64,000 nt of DNA from Aliivibrio sifiae (GTDB lineage Bacteria > Pseudomonadota > Gammaproteobacteria > Enterobacterales > Vibrionaceae). Under the pieces are notes generated by a model. It worked only from the letters and a program-made list of their open reading frames with translations, did not search any database and was not told where the DNA came from. Positions 39,611 to 52,836 of the stretch are shown in pieces. The stretch lies in the NCBI RefSeq assembly GCF_002954715.1, contig NZ_MSCP01000001.1, positions 2,363,544 through 2,427,543 of the forward strand, given 5' to 3'. A program made the position numbers and the translations under genes. Every line of letters starts with the position of its first letter. Positions within the stretch are counted from its first letter, which is position 1.

Positions 39611-42241
39611 ATGAATGAAAAGTACGCTGCTTTAAAAAGCAATGTAAGCATGTTGGGTCATCTACTTGGAAATACAATTAGAGACGCACATGGTGAAGAG
39701 CTATTAGCTAAAGTTGAAACCATTCGTAAGCTGTCTAAAACAGCACGCGCAGGAAGCGACGATGACCGAAATGCACTTATTGAAGAAATAAAAAATCTTC
39801 CAAATGAGCAACTGACTCCTGTTGCTCGTGCATTCAGCCAATTCCTAAACCTAACTAACATGGCAGAGCAATACCATACTATTTCACGTCATTGTGAAGC
39901 ACACGTATGTGAACCTGATGCCATTAGCACCCTATTCTCTAAATTAAGCCAAAATAACGTTAGCAAATTGGATACAGCACAAGCGGTCCGTGAGTTAAAT
40001 ATTGAGCTTGTTTTAACGGCACATCCAACCGAAATAGCACGTCGCACTATGATCAACAAGTTGGTGAAAATCAACGAATGTTTATCAAAGCTTGAGCTTG
40101 GTGATATCTCTTTCTCTGAACGTGATAAAACGGAACGTCGCCTTGAGCAACTAATTGCACAAGCTTGGCACTCTGATGTTATCCGTCAAGAGCGCCCAAC
40201 ACCATTAGACGAAGCAAAATGGGGCTTTGCCGTTGTTGAAAACTCTTTATGGCAAGGTATCCCTGACTTCTTACGTGAATTTGATCAACGTTTAGAAGGT
40301 CACTTAGGTGAAGGCCTTCCAATTGATGCTCGTCCTGTGCATATGTCCTCTTGGATGGGCGGTGACCGAGATGGAAATCCGTTTGTCACACACAAAATCA
40401 CACGTGAAGTAATGCTTCTTTCGCGTTGGAAAGCCGCTGATCTTTATCTAAAAGACATCAATGAACTTATCAGTGAACTTTCTATGGTGAAATGCACTGA
40501 TGAAGTTCGTGAATTAGCGGGGGATCAGCACGAACCTTATCGCGCAATTCTAAAGCAATTCCGAGTTCTTCTTGGTGATACTCTTGAAAGTTTAGATGCT
40601 CAAATGAAAGGTGAACCTTCATCAAATAAAACAATTCTAACGAATGCTGACCAACTGTGGACACCACTGTATGCGTGTTATCAGTCTCTACATGCTTGTG
40701 GGATGGGGATTATTGCAGAAGGCTCGCTATTAGATACTCTTCGTCGTGTAAAAGCTTTTGGTGTGCATTTAGTTCGTCTCGATATTCGACAAGAAAGTAC
40801 TCGTCACTCAAATGTACTTTCAGAACTGACTAAATACTTAGGTATTGGTGATTACGATCAGTGGAGCGAACAAGATAAGATCTCTTTCCTTGTGAACGAG
40901 TTAAGCTCTAAACGCCCTCTACTTCCTCGTAACTGGGAGCCATCTCCTGAAGTTCAAGAAGTTATCGATACGTGTAAAGTCGTCGCAGAACAGTCTCGTG
41001 AAGCATTAGGTTCTTATGTCATCTCGATGGCTCGAACGGCTTCTGATGTACTAGCAGTTCATCTTCTTCTTCAAGAAGCAGGCTGTCCATTCCGTATGGA
41101 TGTGTGCCCATTATTTGAAACATTAGACGATTTAAACCGCTCTAAAGAAGTAATGGAGCAGCTGTTCTCTATTGATTGGTATCGTGGATTTATTCAGAAC
41201 CATCAAATGGTGATGATCGGTTACTCCGATTCAGCTAAAGATGCGGGTGTTATGTCTGCTGGTTGGGCGCAATATAGCGCGATGGAAGCGTTAGTTGAAG
41301 TCTGTGAGAAAGAGAATATTGAACTGACTTTATTCCACGGTCGCGGCGGTACTATTGGCCGTGGTGGTGCTCCTGCACACGCAGCTCTTCTATCTCAACC
41401 ACCAAAAAGTTTAAAAGGTGGCCTACGAGTTACAGAACAAGGTGAAATGATCCGCTTTAAATTGGGTCTCCCTGAAGTCGCAGTAAACAGCTTCAACCTA
41501 TACGCAAGTGCAATCCTTGAAGCTAACCTTCTGCCGCCACCAGAGCCAAAACAAGATTGGCGTGATCTGATGGAAGTGCTGTCTGAAGTTTCATGTGAAG
41601 CTTACCGTAATGTCGTTCGTGGCGAAAAAGACTTCGTTCCTTACTTCCGAGCGGCAACACCAGAACTAGAGCTAGGTAAACTACCTTTAGGCTCTCGTCC
41701 AGCTAAACGTAATCCAAATGGCGGCGTAGAAAGCTTACGTGCGATCCCTTGGATCTTCTCATGGAGTCAAAACCGTTTAGTTCTTCCTGCATGGTTAGGC
41801 GCTGGTGAAGCGATTCAATATTCAATAGATAAAGGTCATCAAGAGCTACTAGAAGAGATGTGTCGTGAATGGCCATTCTTCTCTACTCGCCTTGGCATGC
41901 TTGAAATGGTTTACACTAAATGTAATCCACAGATGTCTGAATACTATGACCAACGTTTAACAGATAAGTCTCTATGGCCTCTAGGTGAGCGTCTACGTAA
42001 TCAATTACAAGCGGATATTAAAGCGGTATTGAACGTAGAGAACAGCGATCACTTAATGGAACGTGACCCATGGGGTTCTGAATCTATTAAATTACGTAAT
42101 ATCTATGTTGATCCATTAAATATGCTACAAGCTGAGCTTCTGTTCCGTACTCGTCAGCAAGAAGAGACGTCACCAGAGCTTGAAGAAGCATTAATGGTTA
42201 CAATTGCAGGTATTGCAGCTGGTATGCGTAACACTGGCTAA
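39611..42241 (+). CDS. ppc: phosphoenolpyruvate carboxylase
   Basis: Anaplerotic conversion of PEP plus bicarbonate to oxaloacetate. The protein is 876 residues (E. coli 883). The catalytic His is in [13 protein letters not shown] (about residue 138). Other active-site stretches are [34 protein letters not shown] and the Gly-rich loop [12 protein letters not shown]. The C-terminus ends in the typical MRNTG. A 178-base space separates it from argE, and it ends in a UUCG-loop terminator. Confidence 0.98.
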   Translation: MNEKYAALKSNVSMLGHLLGNTIRDAHGEELLAKVETIRKLSKTARAGSDDDRNALIEEIKNLPNEQLTPVARAFSQFLNLTNMAEQYHTISRHCEAHVCEPDAISTLFSKLSQNNVSKLDTAQAVRELNIELVLTAHPTEIARRTMINKLVKINECLSKLELGDISFSERDKTERRLEQLIAQAWHSDVIRQERPTPLDEAKWGFAVVENSLWQGIPDFLREFDQRLEGHLGEGLPIDARPVHMSSWMGGDRDGNPFVTHKITREVMLLSRWKAADLYLKDINELISELSMVKCTDEVRELAGDQHEPYRAILKQFRVLLGDTLESLDAQMKGEPSSNKTILTNADQLWTPLYACYQSLHACGMGIIAEGSLLDTLRRVKAFGVHLVRLDIRQESTRHSNVLSELTKYLGIGDYDQWSEQDKISFLVNELSSKRPLLPRNWEPSPEVQEVIDTCKVVAEQSREALGSYVISMARTASDVLAVHLLLQEAGCPFRMDVCPLFETLDDLNRSKEVMEQLFSIDWYRGFIQNHQMVMIGYSDSAKDAGVMSAGWAQYSAMEALVEVCEKENIELTLFHGRGGTIGRGGAPAHAALLSQPPKSLKGGLRVTEQGEMIRFKLGLPEVAVNSFNLYASAILEANLLPPPEPKQDWRDLMEVLSEVSCEAYRNVVRGEKDFVPYFRAATPELELGKLPLGSRPAKRNPNGGVESLRAIPWIFSWSQNRLVLPAWLGAGEAIQYSIDKGHQELLEEMCREWPFFSTRLGMLEMVYTKCNPQMSEYYDQRLTDKSLWPLGERLRNQLQADIKAVLNVENSDHLMERDPWGSESIKLRNIYVDPLNMLQAELLFRTRQQEETSPELEEALMVTIAGIAAGMRNTG

Positions 42242-42273
42242 CCATAAGCGTTAAAACAACCTTCCTATAATTC

Positions 42274-42297
42274 AAAGGTCACTTCGGTGGCCTTTTC
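42274..42297 (+). terminator. intrinsic terminator of ppc
   Basis: AAAGGTCAC and GTGGCCTTT pair (one G-U) around a TTCG tetraloop, followed by a T-rich stretch. Confidence 0.85.
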
Positions 42298-42329
42298 TTT
42301 TATCTTTTATCTTTTATCTTTTATCTTTT
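42296..42329. repeat. heptamer tandem repeat (ATCTTTT)n
   Basis: Four exact copies of ATCTTTT at 42302-42329 follow a fifth copy lacking its first base. It lies between the terminators of ppc and metF. Confidence 0.9.
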
Positions 42330-42345
42330 AAATAGATACAAACAT

Positions 42346-42376
42346 AAAAAAACCGCTACAGTGAGCGGTTTTTTAT
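42346..42376. terminator. intrinsic terminator of metF
   Basis: AACCGCT/AGCGGTT stem with a six-base loop, flanked by a long A-run on the left and T-run on the right. It works in both directions. Confidence 0.87.
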
Positions 42377-42396
42377 AAATCATACTTAGAAAAATC

Positions 42397-43373
<977 letters not shown>

Positions 43374-43530
43374 ACAGAATGTATGTTATAGAGTTCAAAG
43401 TCAAGGATCTAATTATGAATTTTTCTCAAGTAGTAATTGAGTTATTTTCAATATGAAATAAAGAAGATGAGAAAATTAAAAAGGGAGTGATGCTGTTCTG
43501 AAATGTAGTTAGTTAGATAAGTGATAGATA

Positions 43531-43562
43531 AAAAAAACGCCAGCACGAAGGCTGGCGTTTAA
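43531..43562 (-). terminator. terminator of the rpsF-priB-rpsR-rplI operon
   Basis: AAACGCCAGC/GCTGGCGTTT is a 10-bp stem with a six-base loop. A run of T residues follows it leftward. Confidence 0.9.
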
Positions 43563-43581
43563 ATTATTAGTTGGCTATTGA

Positions 43582-44031
43582 TTACTCAGCAGCAACAACT
43601 TCTAATTTCAATGTAGCAAATACTTCAGAGTGAAGTTGGATGCTAACTTCGAAAGAACCAGTTGTACGTAGAGCGCCTTCAGGAAGACGAACTTCGCTTT
43701 TCGCGATTGCAACGCCAGCAGCTGTAGCAGCGTCAGCGATGTCACGAGTACCGATTGAACCGAATAGTTTACCTTCGTCACCAGATTTTGATGCGATAGT
43801 AACTTCTAGAGCGTTAACAGACTCAGCACGAGCTTCTGCAGCAGCTAGTTGCTTAGCAACGTTAGCTTCTAATTCAGCGCGACGAGTTTCAAACATCTCT
43901 ACGTTAGCTTTAGTTGCCATAACAGCCTTACCTTGTGGGATAAGGAAGTTACGTGCGTAACCAGCTTTAACGTTAACTTGGTCGCCAAGGCTACCTAGGT
44001 TACCGATTTTATCAAGTAGAATAACTTGCAT
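43582..44031 (-). CDS. rplI: 50S ribosomal protein L9
   Basis: Large-subunit protein bridging to the L1 stalk, limiting frameshifting. The protein is 149 residues, exactly the E. coli length. The N-terminal domain [19 protein letters not shown] and the [13 protein letters not shown] rRNA-binding loop are followed by the long connecting helix and the C-terminal domain with [15 protein letters not shown]. Last gene of the operon. Confidence 0.98.
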   Translation of the reverse strand: MQVILLDKIGNLGSLGDQVNVKAGYARNFLIPQGKAVMATKANVEMFETRRAELEANVAKQLAAAEARAESVNALEVTIASKSGDEGKLFGSIGTRDIADAATAAGVAIAKSEVRLPEGALRTTGSFEVSIQLHSEVFATLKLEVVAAE

Positions 44032-44071
44032 TATCTTAGTCCTCTATAAACTTATTTAAACCGCTATCGAC

Positions 44072-44302
<231 letters not shown>

Positions 44303-44314
44303 CTATCTCCAGAT

Positions 44315-44617
44315 CTAAATTAATTTAATATGCTCAGCATGTAACACTACTCTCGCCACGCCATTTCGGCCTGTCTGATAAGTGATAAAACCACCTACCG
44401 TAACGTTACTGCTTTGAGCCAAGTTTGCAGTTAAAGCTTGAGACCCTTGTCCACTAACTACCACGTTCATTCTGCAATAGACTTCACGTGATAAGCCAGC
44501 TTCCTGTTTAATCGAACGATGCTCAATGACAAAATGACAGTGAGGTATGCCCGCAGGACTAAGACTTCGAACCGGAGCCTTGGCGATAATACCGCTCAAC
44601 TCCAATCGATTGGTCAT
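44315..44617 (-). CDS. priB: primosomal replication protein N (PriB)
   Basis: Single-strand DNA-binding OB-fold dimer that stabilises PriA on DNA during replication restart. From ATG it is 100 residues (E. coli 104), beginning [20 protein letters not shown] and retaining [13 protein letters not shown] and [14 protein letters not shown] codon directly before the ATG could extend it by one residue. It lies between rpsF and rpsR, the standard location, and its partner PriA is encoded at 1.6-3.8 kb. Confidence 0.95.
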   Translation of the reverse strand: MTNRLELSGIIAKAPVRSLSPAGIPHCHFVIEHRSIKQEAGLSREVYCRMNVVVSGQGSQALTANLAQSSNVTVGGFITYQTGRNGVARVVLHAEHIKLI

Positions 44618-44625
44618 CAAATCAA

Positions 44626-45006
44626 TTACTCAGCAGCAGCTTCTTCAGCGCGTGGTGCAGCGTCTTCACGCTTAGCAGAACGCTCTTCTTTAGCTTTCAT
44701 CATTACTGATGGCTCAGTGATCGCAGCTTTAGTACGCATGATCATGTTACGTAGAACAGCATCGTTGTAACGGAATGCAGTTTCTAGTTCATCAATAACA
44801 GATTGCTCAGACTCAACGTTCATAAGAACGTAGTGTGCTTTATGCAATTTGTTGATTGGGTAAGCCATTTGACGACGACCCCAATCTTCTAGACGGTGGA
44901 TAGTACCACCAGCTTCTGTGATTGAACCTGTGTAACGCTCGATCATGCCAGCAACTTGCTCGCTTTGATCAGGATGCACCATGAATACGATTTCATAATG
45001 ACGCAT
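44626..45006 (-). CDS. rpsF: 30S ribosomal protein S6
   Basis: Small-subunit protein that forms a heterodimer with S18. The protein is 126 residues (E. coli 131 to 135 depending on glutamylation). It begins [21 protein letters not shown] with the family motif [22 protein letters not shown]. The C-terminal tail is charged and ends in an Ala/Glu-rich stretch instead of the E. coli poly-Glu tail. First gene of the operon, behind a strong AAGGAG site. Confidence 0.98.
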   Translation of the reverse strand: MRHYEIVFMVHPDQSEQVAGMIERYTGSITEAGGTIHRLEDWGRRQMAYPINKLHKAHYVLMNVESEQSVIDELETAFRYNDAVLRNMIMRTKAAITEPSVMMKAKEERSAKREDAAPRAEEAAAE

Positions 45007-45011
45007 TGGTT

Positions 45012-45090
45012 GCTCCTTACGGATTATTCAGCTTCCACGATTGGCTCAGTCATCCAAGGGAAGCAAGGAACTAAAAAAAAGACTGAGAAT
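45012..45090 (-). promoter_or_regulatory. candidate S6:S18 autoregulatory leader of rpsF
   Basis: The 5' leader of rpsF contains CTCAGTC facing GACTGAG (45045-45051 and 45081-45087), enclosing T-rich and TCC...GGA segments. A CCG lies close to the ribosome binding site. Many bacteria have a conserved S6:S18-binding RNA here that represses the operon. The exact motif was not verified. Confidence 0.35.
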
Positions 45091-45174
45091 TAAGAACGGC
45101 GGATAGTATAGAAAAACAGCGTTATTGGCAAGAAAAAGATACCTAAATCACAAAAATATTTTCTTCAATTTAGT

Positions 45175-45210
45175 TCAAAAAAAGAAGGCAATGAAATACT
45201 CATTACCTTC
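45175..45210 (-). terminator. intrinsic terminator of rlmB
   Basis: GAAGGCAATGA and TCATTACCTTC form an 11-bp stem with one mismatch and a five-base loop. Read leftward it ends in seven T residues. It closes the rnr-rlmB unit. Confidence 0.85.
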
Positions 45211-45239
45211 ACTCTTAGCCACTTGTTTTTATAGACTAT

Positions 45240-45983
45240 TTAGCCTTGTAATGAGCGCTGACGTACTGCTTCGAACAAACAGACACCTGACGCTACAGAA
45301 ACATTTAAACTTGTTACAGAACCTGCCATAGGGATTTTAATTAAGTCATCACAGGTCTCGCGAGTTAGACGACGCATGCCATCACCTTCTGCTCCCATAA
45401 CAATCGCTAATGAACCAGTTAATTTAGCTTGATAAACATCATGCGTCGCTTCACCTGCAGTGCCAACGAACCATACACCTTTCTCTTGCAGAGCACGCAT
45501 CGTACGAGCAAGGTTAGTCACACGAACTAAAGGAACAACTTCAGCGGCACCACAAGCTACTTTACTTACCGTTGCAGTCATTGATGCTGACTTATCTTTA
45601 GGTACGATAACAGCAGCGACACCAGCGCCATCAGCATTACGCAAACAAGCACCTAAGTTGTGAGGATCCGTCACACCATCAAGCACTAAGAACAATGGGT
45701 TCTCAGTCTTATTCATGATGTCATCTAAATCATGCTCATTAAGCTGTTTAGCTGGAGTAACACGAGCAATAATACCTTGGTGATTAGCACCATTTGCTTT
45801 GTCATCCAACGTTTTACGTGGAAGTTCTTGGATTTTAAACCCAAAATCAGTCAACTCTTTGATTATTGGTAATAAACGATCGTCTTCACGACCTTTTAAT
45901 ACGAATATTTCAATAAAACGGGCAGGATCACGCTCTAATACAGCTTTGGTTGCGTGGATACCAAAAAGAAATTCATTACTCAT
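45240..45983 (-). CDS. rlmB: 23S rRNA (guanosine-2'-O-)-methyltransferase RlmB
   Basis: SPOUT-class enzyme that methylates the 2'-OH of G2251 in the peptidyl-transferase P loop. The protein is 247 residues (E. coli 243). An N-terminal L30-like substrate-binding domain ([19 protein letters not shown]) is followed by the trefoil-knot domain with [32 protein letters not shown] and [14 protein letters not shown]. It follows rnr by 70 bases, a gap that contains a perfect 9-bp hairpin (46019-46040). Confidence 0.96.
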   Translation of the reverse strand: MSNEFLFGIHATKAVLERDPARFIEIFVLKGREDDRLLPIIKELTDFGFKIQELPRKTLDDKANGANHQGIIARVTPAKQLNEHDLDDIMNKTENPLFLVLDGVTDPHNLGACLRNADGAGVAAVIVPKDKSASMTATVSKVACGAAEVVPLVRVTNLARTMRALQEKGVWFVGTAGEATHDVYQAKLTGSLAIVMGAEGDGMRRLTRETCDDLIKIPMAGSVTSLNVSVASGVCLFEAVRQRSLQG

Positions 45984-46018
45984 GTTATCGCTTCTTTCTA
46001 TTACAAATTAGTAGTTCT

Positions 46019-46040
46019 AATGAGGTAAATCTACCTCATT
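46019..46040 (-). other. hairpin in the rnr-rlmB spacer
   Basis: AATGAGGTA-AATC-TACCTCATT is a perfect 9-bp stem with a four-base loop. No T-tract follows leftward, so a terminator is unlikely. It could be an mRNA processing or stability element. Confidence 0.5.
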
Positions 46041-46053
46041 ATCGAATCGTTGC

Positions 46054-48570
46054 TTATTCAGCTTTTGGCTTAGGCTTTCTTGCTCGCACTTTTTTCTTGT
46101 GCTTTGGTTTTGGCTTTCTCTTTGCCTTAACCTCTTCAGCAGAACCGTCAGGACGCTTTGTTGGCTCAACCATGGCTTGGGCTTTTGATTTTACTTTACC
46201 CTTGCCTTTGGATTTACGATCGCCTAATTGACCACGTCCTTTTGGTTCAGATTTATCCCCTTTTGCTTTTGGTTTAAAGCTTGGATCACGACGAGGCTCT
46301 TTTTTACCATCGCGTTTTTTCGCATTGTCTTTGGCTGTTTTACCATGCCCACGCGCTTTACGCATCGAACTGGTACATTCAAAGTCAATATTACGATCAT
46401 CAAGGTTAACAGCGACAACTTTCACTGTAACTTGATCTCCAAGACGGAAAATCTGACCTGAGCTTTCACCTGTTAATCTCTGACCAGCAGCATCAAATTG
46501 GTAATAATCATTTGCCAAAGACGAGATATGAACCAAACCATCAATGTGTAGATCATTCAATCGAACAAAGAAACCAAAGCCGGTGACATTAGCAATCACG
46601 CCTTCTAACTCTTCACCGATGTGATCTTGCATGTATTCACATTTCAACCAATCAGCAACATCACGTGTCGCATCATCTGCTCTGCGCTCTGTCATTGAAC
46701 ATTGCTCACCAAATACATCCATATCATCGAATGAATAATGGTAACCACCTGTTGGTGTCCAACGATCGTTATTCTGACCTTTTTCTTTGGCAATTAAATA
46801 CTTAATTGCACGGTGTAACAATAGATCTGGGTAACGACGAATTGGCGATGTAAAGTGAGCGTAACGCTTCAATGCTAGACCGAAGTGGCCTTGATTATCT
46901 GCGTTGTAAACGGCTTGCTTCATTGAACGCAACAGCATCGTTTGAATCAGTTCTTTATCTGGGCGATCAGCAATCAAATGTACCAATTGACCATAATCTG
47001 TTGGTGATGGGGTTAACCCACCAGATAAGCTTAGACCAAGCTCACCTAAGAAATCGCGGAAACCTTGTAGACGCTCTTCACCAGGAGATTCATGCACACG
47101 ATACAGTGCTGGCTCTTTGGCTTTTTCAACAAAAGAAGCCGACGCGATGTTCGCTAAAATCATACACTCTTCGATGATCTTATGAGCGTCATTACGAATA
47201 ACAGGTTCAATACGGTCGATCTTACGATCAGCATTAAAGATAAACTTGGTTTCAATCGTTTCAAATTCAATCGCACCACGTGCTTCACGTGCTGTTTTTA
47301 GCACCTGATACATGTTATGCAATTCTTTAAGATGCGGAACCAATGGTTCGTAACGTTGACTTAGCTCTTCATCACCATCAAGAATATCACTTACTTTGTT
47401 GTAAGTAAGACGAGCGTGTGAGTTCATCACCGCTTCGTAATGCTTAAAGCCTGACAGTTTACCTGATGCAGAGATTGTCATCTCACACACCATACATAAA
47501 CGGTCAACTTGTGGGTTCAATGAACATAAGCCATTCGATAATACTTCTGGCAGCATTGGTACCACTTGCGCAGGGAAGTAAACCGAGTTACCACGCTGAA
47601 TCGCTTCTTTGTCTAATGCATTATCAGGGCGAACATAATAACTTACATCAGCAATCGCAACCCATAAACGCCAACCACCAGAGGTTTTCGCTTGACAGAA
47701 TACCGCATCATCGAAATCTCGAGCATCTTCACCATCAATCGTAACTAATGGCAACTCACGAAGATCGACACGACCATCTTTTGCTTCTTCAGGTACTTCT
47801 TCTGCTAAGCCTTCAACTTGTTTGTCAACCGCTGTAGGCCATACATGAGGAATATTGTGAGTACGCAGTGCAATATCGATCTCCATTCCTGGCGCCATAT
47901 TCTCACCAAGAACTTCAATAACTTGACCTGACATACCACGAGCTCGGCCACCACGATCAGTGATATTAATCACAACGACATTACCCATGCGAGCACCCAT
48001 TTTGTGCTCATTAGGAATAAAAATGTCTTGGTTAATACGTGAATCATCAGGAACAACAAAACCTAGGCCATCTTCAATAAAGAATCGACCAACAATCCCG
48101 TCATTATGAGGCTCTAATACACGTACTACGCGACCCTCTTTACGGCCTCGTTTATCTGTACCTGTTGGCTGAACTAATACCACATCACCATGAATAACTT
48201 TTTTCATTTGGTGGAAAGGTAAAAGTACATCGTTGTCTTTACCTACACTGCCTTCAGGACGGATCCAACCGAAACCATCACGGTGCCCAAGTACCACACC
48301 TTTTAATACTTCAATGCGCTCTGGTAATGCATAACACTGGCGACGAGTGAAAACTAATTGTCCATCACGCTCCATCGCTCTTAAACGACGACGTAAGCCT
48401 TCATAGTTATCTTCACCAGATAAACCTAGGGCTTCGAATAAGTCATTACGATTTAAAGGCGCTTCTGCTTTTTGGAAAAATTCAAGAATGAACTCACGGC
48501 TTGGAATTGGATTCTCGTACTTTTCTGCTTCTCGATCTTTGAAAGGATCGTTTTGAATAATCTTAGACAT
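46054..48570 (-). CDS. rnr: ribonuclease R
   Basis: Processive 3'-to-5' exoribonuclease that degrades structured RNA and takes part in rRNA quality control. The protein is 838 residues (E. coli 813). An N-terminal helix-turn-helix region and two cold-shock domains ([17 protein letters not shown] near residue 90) precede the RNB catalytic core with the metal-binding Asp cluster in [14 protein letters not shown]. An S1 domain follows ([20 protein letters not shown]), then a Lys/Arg-rich tail of about 95 residues that aids helicase activity and ribosome binding. The rnr-rlmB order is as in E. coli. Confidence 0.97.
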   Translation of the reverse strand: MSKIIQNDPFKDREAEKYENPIPSREFILEFFQKAEAPLNRNDLFEALGLSGEDNYEGLRRRLRAMERDGQLVFTRRQCYALPERIEVLKGVVLGHRDGFGWIRPEGSVGKDNDVLLPFHQMKKVIHGDVVLVQPTGTDKRGRKEGRVVRVLEPHNDGIVGRFFIEDGLGFVVPDDSRINQDIFIPNEHKMGARMGNVVVINITDRGGRARGMSGQVIEVLGENMAPGMEIDIALRTHNIPHVWPTAVDKQVEGLAEEVPEEAKDGRVDLRELPLVTIDGEDARDFDDAVFCQAKTSGGWRLWVAIADVSYYVRPDNALDKEAIQRGNSVYFPAQVVPMLPEVLSNGLCSLNPQVDRLCMVCEMTISASGKLSGFKHYEAVMNSHARLTYNKVSDILDGDEELSQRYEPLVPHLKELHNMYQVLKTAREARGAIEFETIETKFIFNADRKIDRIEPVIRNDAHKIIEECMILANIASASFVEKAKEPALYRVHESPGEERLQGFRDFLGELGLSLSGGLTPSPTDYGQLVHLIADRPDKELIQTMLLRSMKQAVYNADNQGHFGLALKRYAHFTSPIRRYPDLLLHRAIKYLIAKEKGQNNDRWTPTGGYHYSFDDMDVFGEQCSMTERRADDATRDVADWLKCEYMQDHIGEELEGVIANVTGFGFFVRLNDLHIDGLVHISSLANDYYQFDAAGQRLTGESSGQIFRLGDQVTVKVVAVNLDDRNIDFECTSSMRKARGHGKTAKDNAKKRDGKKEPRRDPSFKPKAKGDKSEPKGRGQLGDRKSKGKGKVKSKAQAMVEPTKRPDGSAEEVKAKRKPKPKHKKKVRARKPKPKAE

Positions 48571-48657
48571 AGGCTGACCTGCTTAGTCGGAGGAGATAAT
48601 AAGGTAATTGTACCTGAGTATAGAAACAACAGATAGGAAAGGATCTGGAATTACAAG

Positions 48658-49083
48658 CTAAACTCGTTGTAACAAAATCAGTAATTCACTGTTGTCAGTT
48701 AACATATCCTGAATGCTGTAATTATCCAACTCATCTAAAAATGCTTGCTTCGCTTTAGCGAGTGCGCTTTTTAATCGACAAGCCGACGTAATATGACAAA
48801 ATTCAGGAGCACAGTTTACGACTTGTAACGGCTCAATAGAACGAATGACATCACCAATAATAATTTGATGAGCTGGTTTCCCTAAACAGATACCCCCATT
48901 CTTTCCTCGAACTGTTTTTACGTAACCTTCTTGACCTAATTTGTTTATTATTTTCACCATATGGTTACGTGACACATCAAATGTTTCTGTCACGATAGTA
49001 ATACTGGTTAATTCATCCTTAGGTAATGAAGCTAGGAATATCAAGGCCCTCAGGCCAAAGTCAGTAAAGTTTGTAAGCTGCAT
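48658..49083 (-). CDS. nsrR: nitric oxide-sensing repressor NsrR
   Basis: Rrf2-family iron-sulfur regulator; NO damages the cluster and relieves repression of detoxification genes. The protein is 141 residues. The winged helix-turn-helix is at the N-terminus ([39 protein letters not shown]). Three cluster cysteines, Cys91, Cys96 and Cys102, lie in [16 protein letters not shown]. It is divergent from hmp, its best-known target. In E. coli nsrR sits upstream of rnr, and here it remains next to rnr. Confidence 0.95.
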   Translation of the reverse strand: MQLTNFTDFGLRALIFLASLPKDELTSITIVTETFDVSRNHMVKIINKLGQEGYVKTVRGKNGGICLGKPAHQIIIGDVIRSIEPLQVVNCAPEFCHITSACRLKSALAKAKQAFLDELDNYSIQDMLTDNSELLILLQRV

Positions 49084-49121
49084 ATCCTCTCCTTAATCTC
49101 TTTTTCATTGTAATTCTTCTC

Positions 49122-49152
49122 TTGACTAAAAGATATATTTTAGATACAACTT
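49122..49152 (+). promoter_or_regulatory. hmp promoter overlapped by an NsrR box
   Basis: TTGACT (49122-49127) and TACAAC (49145-49150) form a -35/-10 pair with a 17-base spacer. Over them lies AAGATATATTT-T-AGATACAACTT (49130-49152), an 11-1-11 inverted repeat with eight of eleven pairs matching. It resembles the NsrR consensus, and binding there would block RNA polymerase. Confidence 0.7.
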
Positions 49153-49192
49153 ATAACATACATTATAAATACACCTTTAAAGGTAATAAATC

Positions 49193-50377
49193 ATGCTCAG
49201 CAAAAATACTATCGACATCATTAAATCTACTATTCCATTACTTGCACAAACCGGCCCGGCATTAACCGCGCATTTTTACGATCGTATGTTTACTCATAAT
49301 CCAGAGTTAAAAGATATTTTTAACATGAGTAACCAACGTAACGGCGATCAACGAGAGGCGCTGTTCAATGCAATCTGTGCTTATGCGGGTAATATTGAAA
49401 ACCTAGCAGTTTTACTGCCTGCTGTTGAAAAAATAGCACACAAACATACCAGCTTTATGATCACCGCCGAGCAATACAATATTGTTGGTGGACACTTAAT
49501 CGCAACGCTTGATGAGATGTTTTCTCCAGGCCAAGAAGTATTAGATGCGTGGGCTGAAGCTTACGGTATTCTTGCTAATGTATTCATTCAACGTGAAGAG
49601 CAAATCTATCAAGATAATAATGCTCTTGATGGTGGTTGGCGCGGACTGCGTGAGTTTGAGTTAATCGCAAAAGAAAAAGAAAGTGAGTTCATCACTAGCT
49701 TTACATTTATGCCGACAGATGACTTAGCTGTATCATCATTTAAACCTGGTCAATACATTGGTATTTATTTAAACCCTGAAGAATTCGAAAACCAAGAAGT
49801 TCGTCAATACAGTTTATCTTCTACGCCTCAAGAAAAAACATATCGCATTTCAGTAAAACGAGAAGAAGGTGGTAAAGCATCAAATTATCTACACGCCTCA
49901 CTCAATGTTGGCGATAAGGTAAATCTTACTGCGCCTGCTGGAGATTTTTTCTTAGATGTAGAAGCCTCAACACCTGTCACGCTTATTTCAGCTGGTGTTG
50001 GCTTAACTCCAACTCTTTCTATGCTAGAAACACTTACCCAGCATGAAGAAAAAGTAACTTGGCTGCACGCGACAGAAAATGGCTCTCAACATGCATTTAA
50101 ACAACACATTTCTGCTTTAGCTGAAAAGCACGAGCATATATCTGCGTACACTTGGTATAACCAAGCACAAGAAACAGATAAGTTAAATCAAGACTTTCAG
50201 TTTAGCGGTTTAATTAACTTAGCTGACGTTAAAGAAGAGATCGTCTCTGATGCTGGCCATTATTATTTCTGTGGTCCTGTGGGCTTTATGCAACATGTCG
50301 CCAAACAGTTAATTGAACTAGGTGTTACTGAAGATCGCATTCATTATGAATGTTTTGGTCCTCATAAAGTTCTATAA
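49193..50377 (+). CDS. hmp: flavohemoprotein, nitric oxide dioxygenase
   Basis: Converts nitric oxide and O2 to nitrate. The protein is 394 residues (E. coli 396). The globin domain (1-140) has the proximal heme ligand His85 in AHKHTSF. A ferredoxin-reductase-like half carries FAD-binding RQYSLSSTP and NAD(P)H-binding [14 protein letters not shown], ending [11 protein letters not shown]...HYECFGPHK. Control by divergent NsrR is supported by the promoter sequence. In Aliivibrio fischeri Hmp is known to help resist host NO during squid colonisation. Confidence 0.98.
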   Translation: MLSKNTIDIIKSTIPLLAQTGPALTAHFYDRMFTHNPELKDIFNMSNQRNGDQREALFNAICAYAGNIENLAVLLPAVEKIAHKHTSFMITAEQYNIVGGHLIATLDEMFSPGQEVLDAWAEAYGILANVFIQREEQIYQDNNALDGGWRGLREFELIAKEKESEFITSFTFMPTDDLAVSSFKPGQYIGIYLNPEEFENQEVRQYSLSSTPQEKTYRISVKREEGGKASNYLHASLNVGDKVNLTAPAGDFFLDVEASTPVTLISAGVGLTPTLSMLETLTQHEEKVTWLHATENGSQHAFKQHISALAEKHEHISAYTWYNQAQETDKLNQDFQFSGLINLADVKEEIVSDAGHYYFCGPVGFMQHVAKQLIELGVTEDRIHYECFGPHKVL

Positions 50378-50397
50378 ATTGATATGAACTAAAATGC

Positions 50398-50434
50398 AAA
50401 AACGCCCAGCGATAGTTTATCTCTGGGCGTTTTT
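50398..50434. terminator. intrinsic terminator of hmp
   Basis: AACGCCCAG/CTGGGCGTT is a 9-bp stem with a 13-base loop. An A-run precedes it and a T-run follows, so it may also stop the converging motX transcript. Confidence 0.85.
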
Positions 50435-50489
50435 AGAGCTGATGAAATTACCTATCTAACAAAAACAGTTAAATATTAGTACTTAGGTT

Positions 50490-51122
50490 CTACCAGAAGG
50501 TATCTCGCCTTTTTGCTCTCGCAATAACGTTACCGGGCATGCGCATCTCTAATCCATTTCTCAAATTAGCAATTCGTTTATGTTGACGTCCATCAGAGGT
50601 TACCGAGTTATATAACCATCGGTATGCATCTTCATAATCTAACGGGCTACCATAATCACTAAGCAGTAATTCCGCTAAATGAATACGAGCGTTAATATTG
50701 CCCATCCCTGCCGCTTCACGCAGATAAGGGATTGCTCGCTCTCTATCCTCCTGTACCAATGTACCCTTGGCGTAGTATCGACCAATTTGTTCTAATGCTG
50801 CTGGTAAGCCCTGCCTTGCTGCATTTTCCATGTAGTAAAGCCCTAACTCTACATCACGGTCCACACATACCCCCCATGCTAACATGTCCCCATAAAGGAA
50901 CTCATAAGCGGGTGAATCAATCTTGGTTGCTCGCGCAACGATATCCTCAACCAATTGACAATTATCCACTACCTTCACACGATTTAAGTGTGAATTCGTA
51001 TCAAACAGTCGGAACAGTTGGTTTTCGGTATAAATAGGGATCGGTTCTCCGATCTCTTCGCTAGAAGCATGCATGGGCACAAGTGCTACCATACAAGCTG
51101 CTACGAGATGTCGTAGTTTCAT
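50490..51122 (-). CDS. motX: sodium-type polar flagellar motor protein MotX
   Basis: Periplasmic T-ring protein required, with MotY, to hold the PomAB sodium-driven stator at the polar flagellum. The protein is 210 residues, close to Vibrio MotX (211). A signal peptide (LRHLVAACMVALVPMHASSEE) is followed by a mature part of Sel1/TPR-like repeats (YYMENAARQGLPAALEQIGRYYAKG and IPYLREAAGMGNINARIHLAELL) with paired Cys residues. Its location next to purA, away from the main flagellar cluster, is as in V. cholerae. A sigma-28 promoter lies just upstream. Confidence 0.9.
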   Translation of the reverse strand: MKLRHLVAACMVALVPMHASSEEIGEPIPIYTENQLFRLFDTNSHLNRVKVVDNCQLVEDIVARATKIDSPAYEFLYGDMLAWGVCVDRDVELGLYYMENAARQGLPAALEQIGRYYAKGTLVQEDRERAIPYLREAAGMGNINARIHLAELLLSDYGSPLDYEDAYRWLYNSVTSDGRQHKRIANLRNGLEMRMPGNVIARAKRRDTFW

Positions 51123-51153
51123 AATTCATCAACTCTTTATAACTGTATTTATT

Positions 51154-51180
51154 GTATCGACGTAAGCGGCAAGTTCTTTA
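51154..51180 (-). promoter_or_regulatory. sigma-28 (FliA) promoter of motX
   Basis: Read leftward: TAAAGAAC, an 11-base spacer, GTCGATAC. This fits the flagellar sigma-28 consensus TAAAGTTT-N11-GCCGATAA, with all five key -35 bases and six of eight -10 bases. It ends 32 bases before the motX start. Confidence 0.75.
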
Positions 51181-51295
51181 GACAAAATTTGCCCTAAGTG
51201 GCAATTTTTTGCCCATACTTTATAAGTTATTGATTAAATGAAAATTCAGAGATTTTATGGGGAGGGGTAGAACTAATAATTAAAACACCAGATAT

Positions 51296-51321
51296 AAAAA
51301 AGCCAGCTACATGAGCTGGCC
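51296..51321 (-). terminator. intrinsic terminator of purA
   Basis: GCCAGCT/AGCTGGC is a 7-bp stem with a five-base loop. A T-run follows leftward. Confidence 0.87.
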
Positions 51322-51341
51322 TTTCTTCATTCTCTAAGCGA

Positions 51342-52676
<1,335 letters not shown>

Positions 52677-52836
52677 TTAGTTAAAAATGGATTCTAGCAT
52701 TGATAGAAAAATGTTTCAGTTATTTTTAAGCGAAATCTCACTTTCATAATAAAGCGCTGTCAATATAAACAATTCTATTATTTATTTTCCAAATAAAATA
52801 AAAAACAAGGTGACGATTTTGTATTTATGCAAAAAC

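Noticed and set aside
43374..43530. Possible small RNA between metF and rplI
   Set aside because: No promoter-like element or terminator of its own was seen; the only terminator there belongs to rplI and is read leftward.
51200..51216. Sigma-54 promoter for motX
   Set aside because: GG and GC are ten bases apart on the minus strand, but the -24 element reads TGGG rather than TGGC and the sigma-28 site is far better; kept only as a remark.
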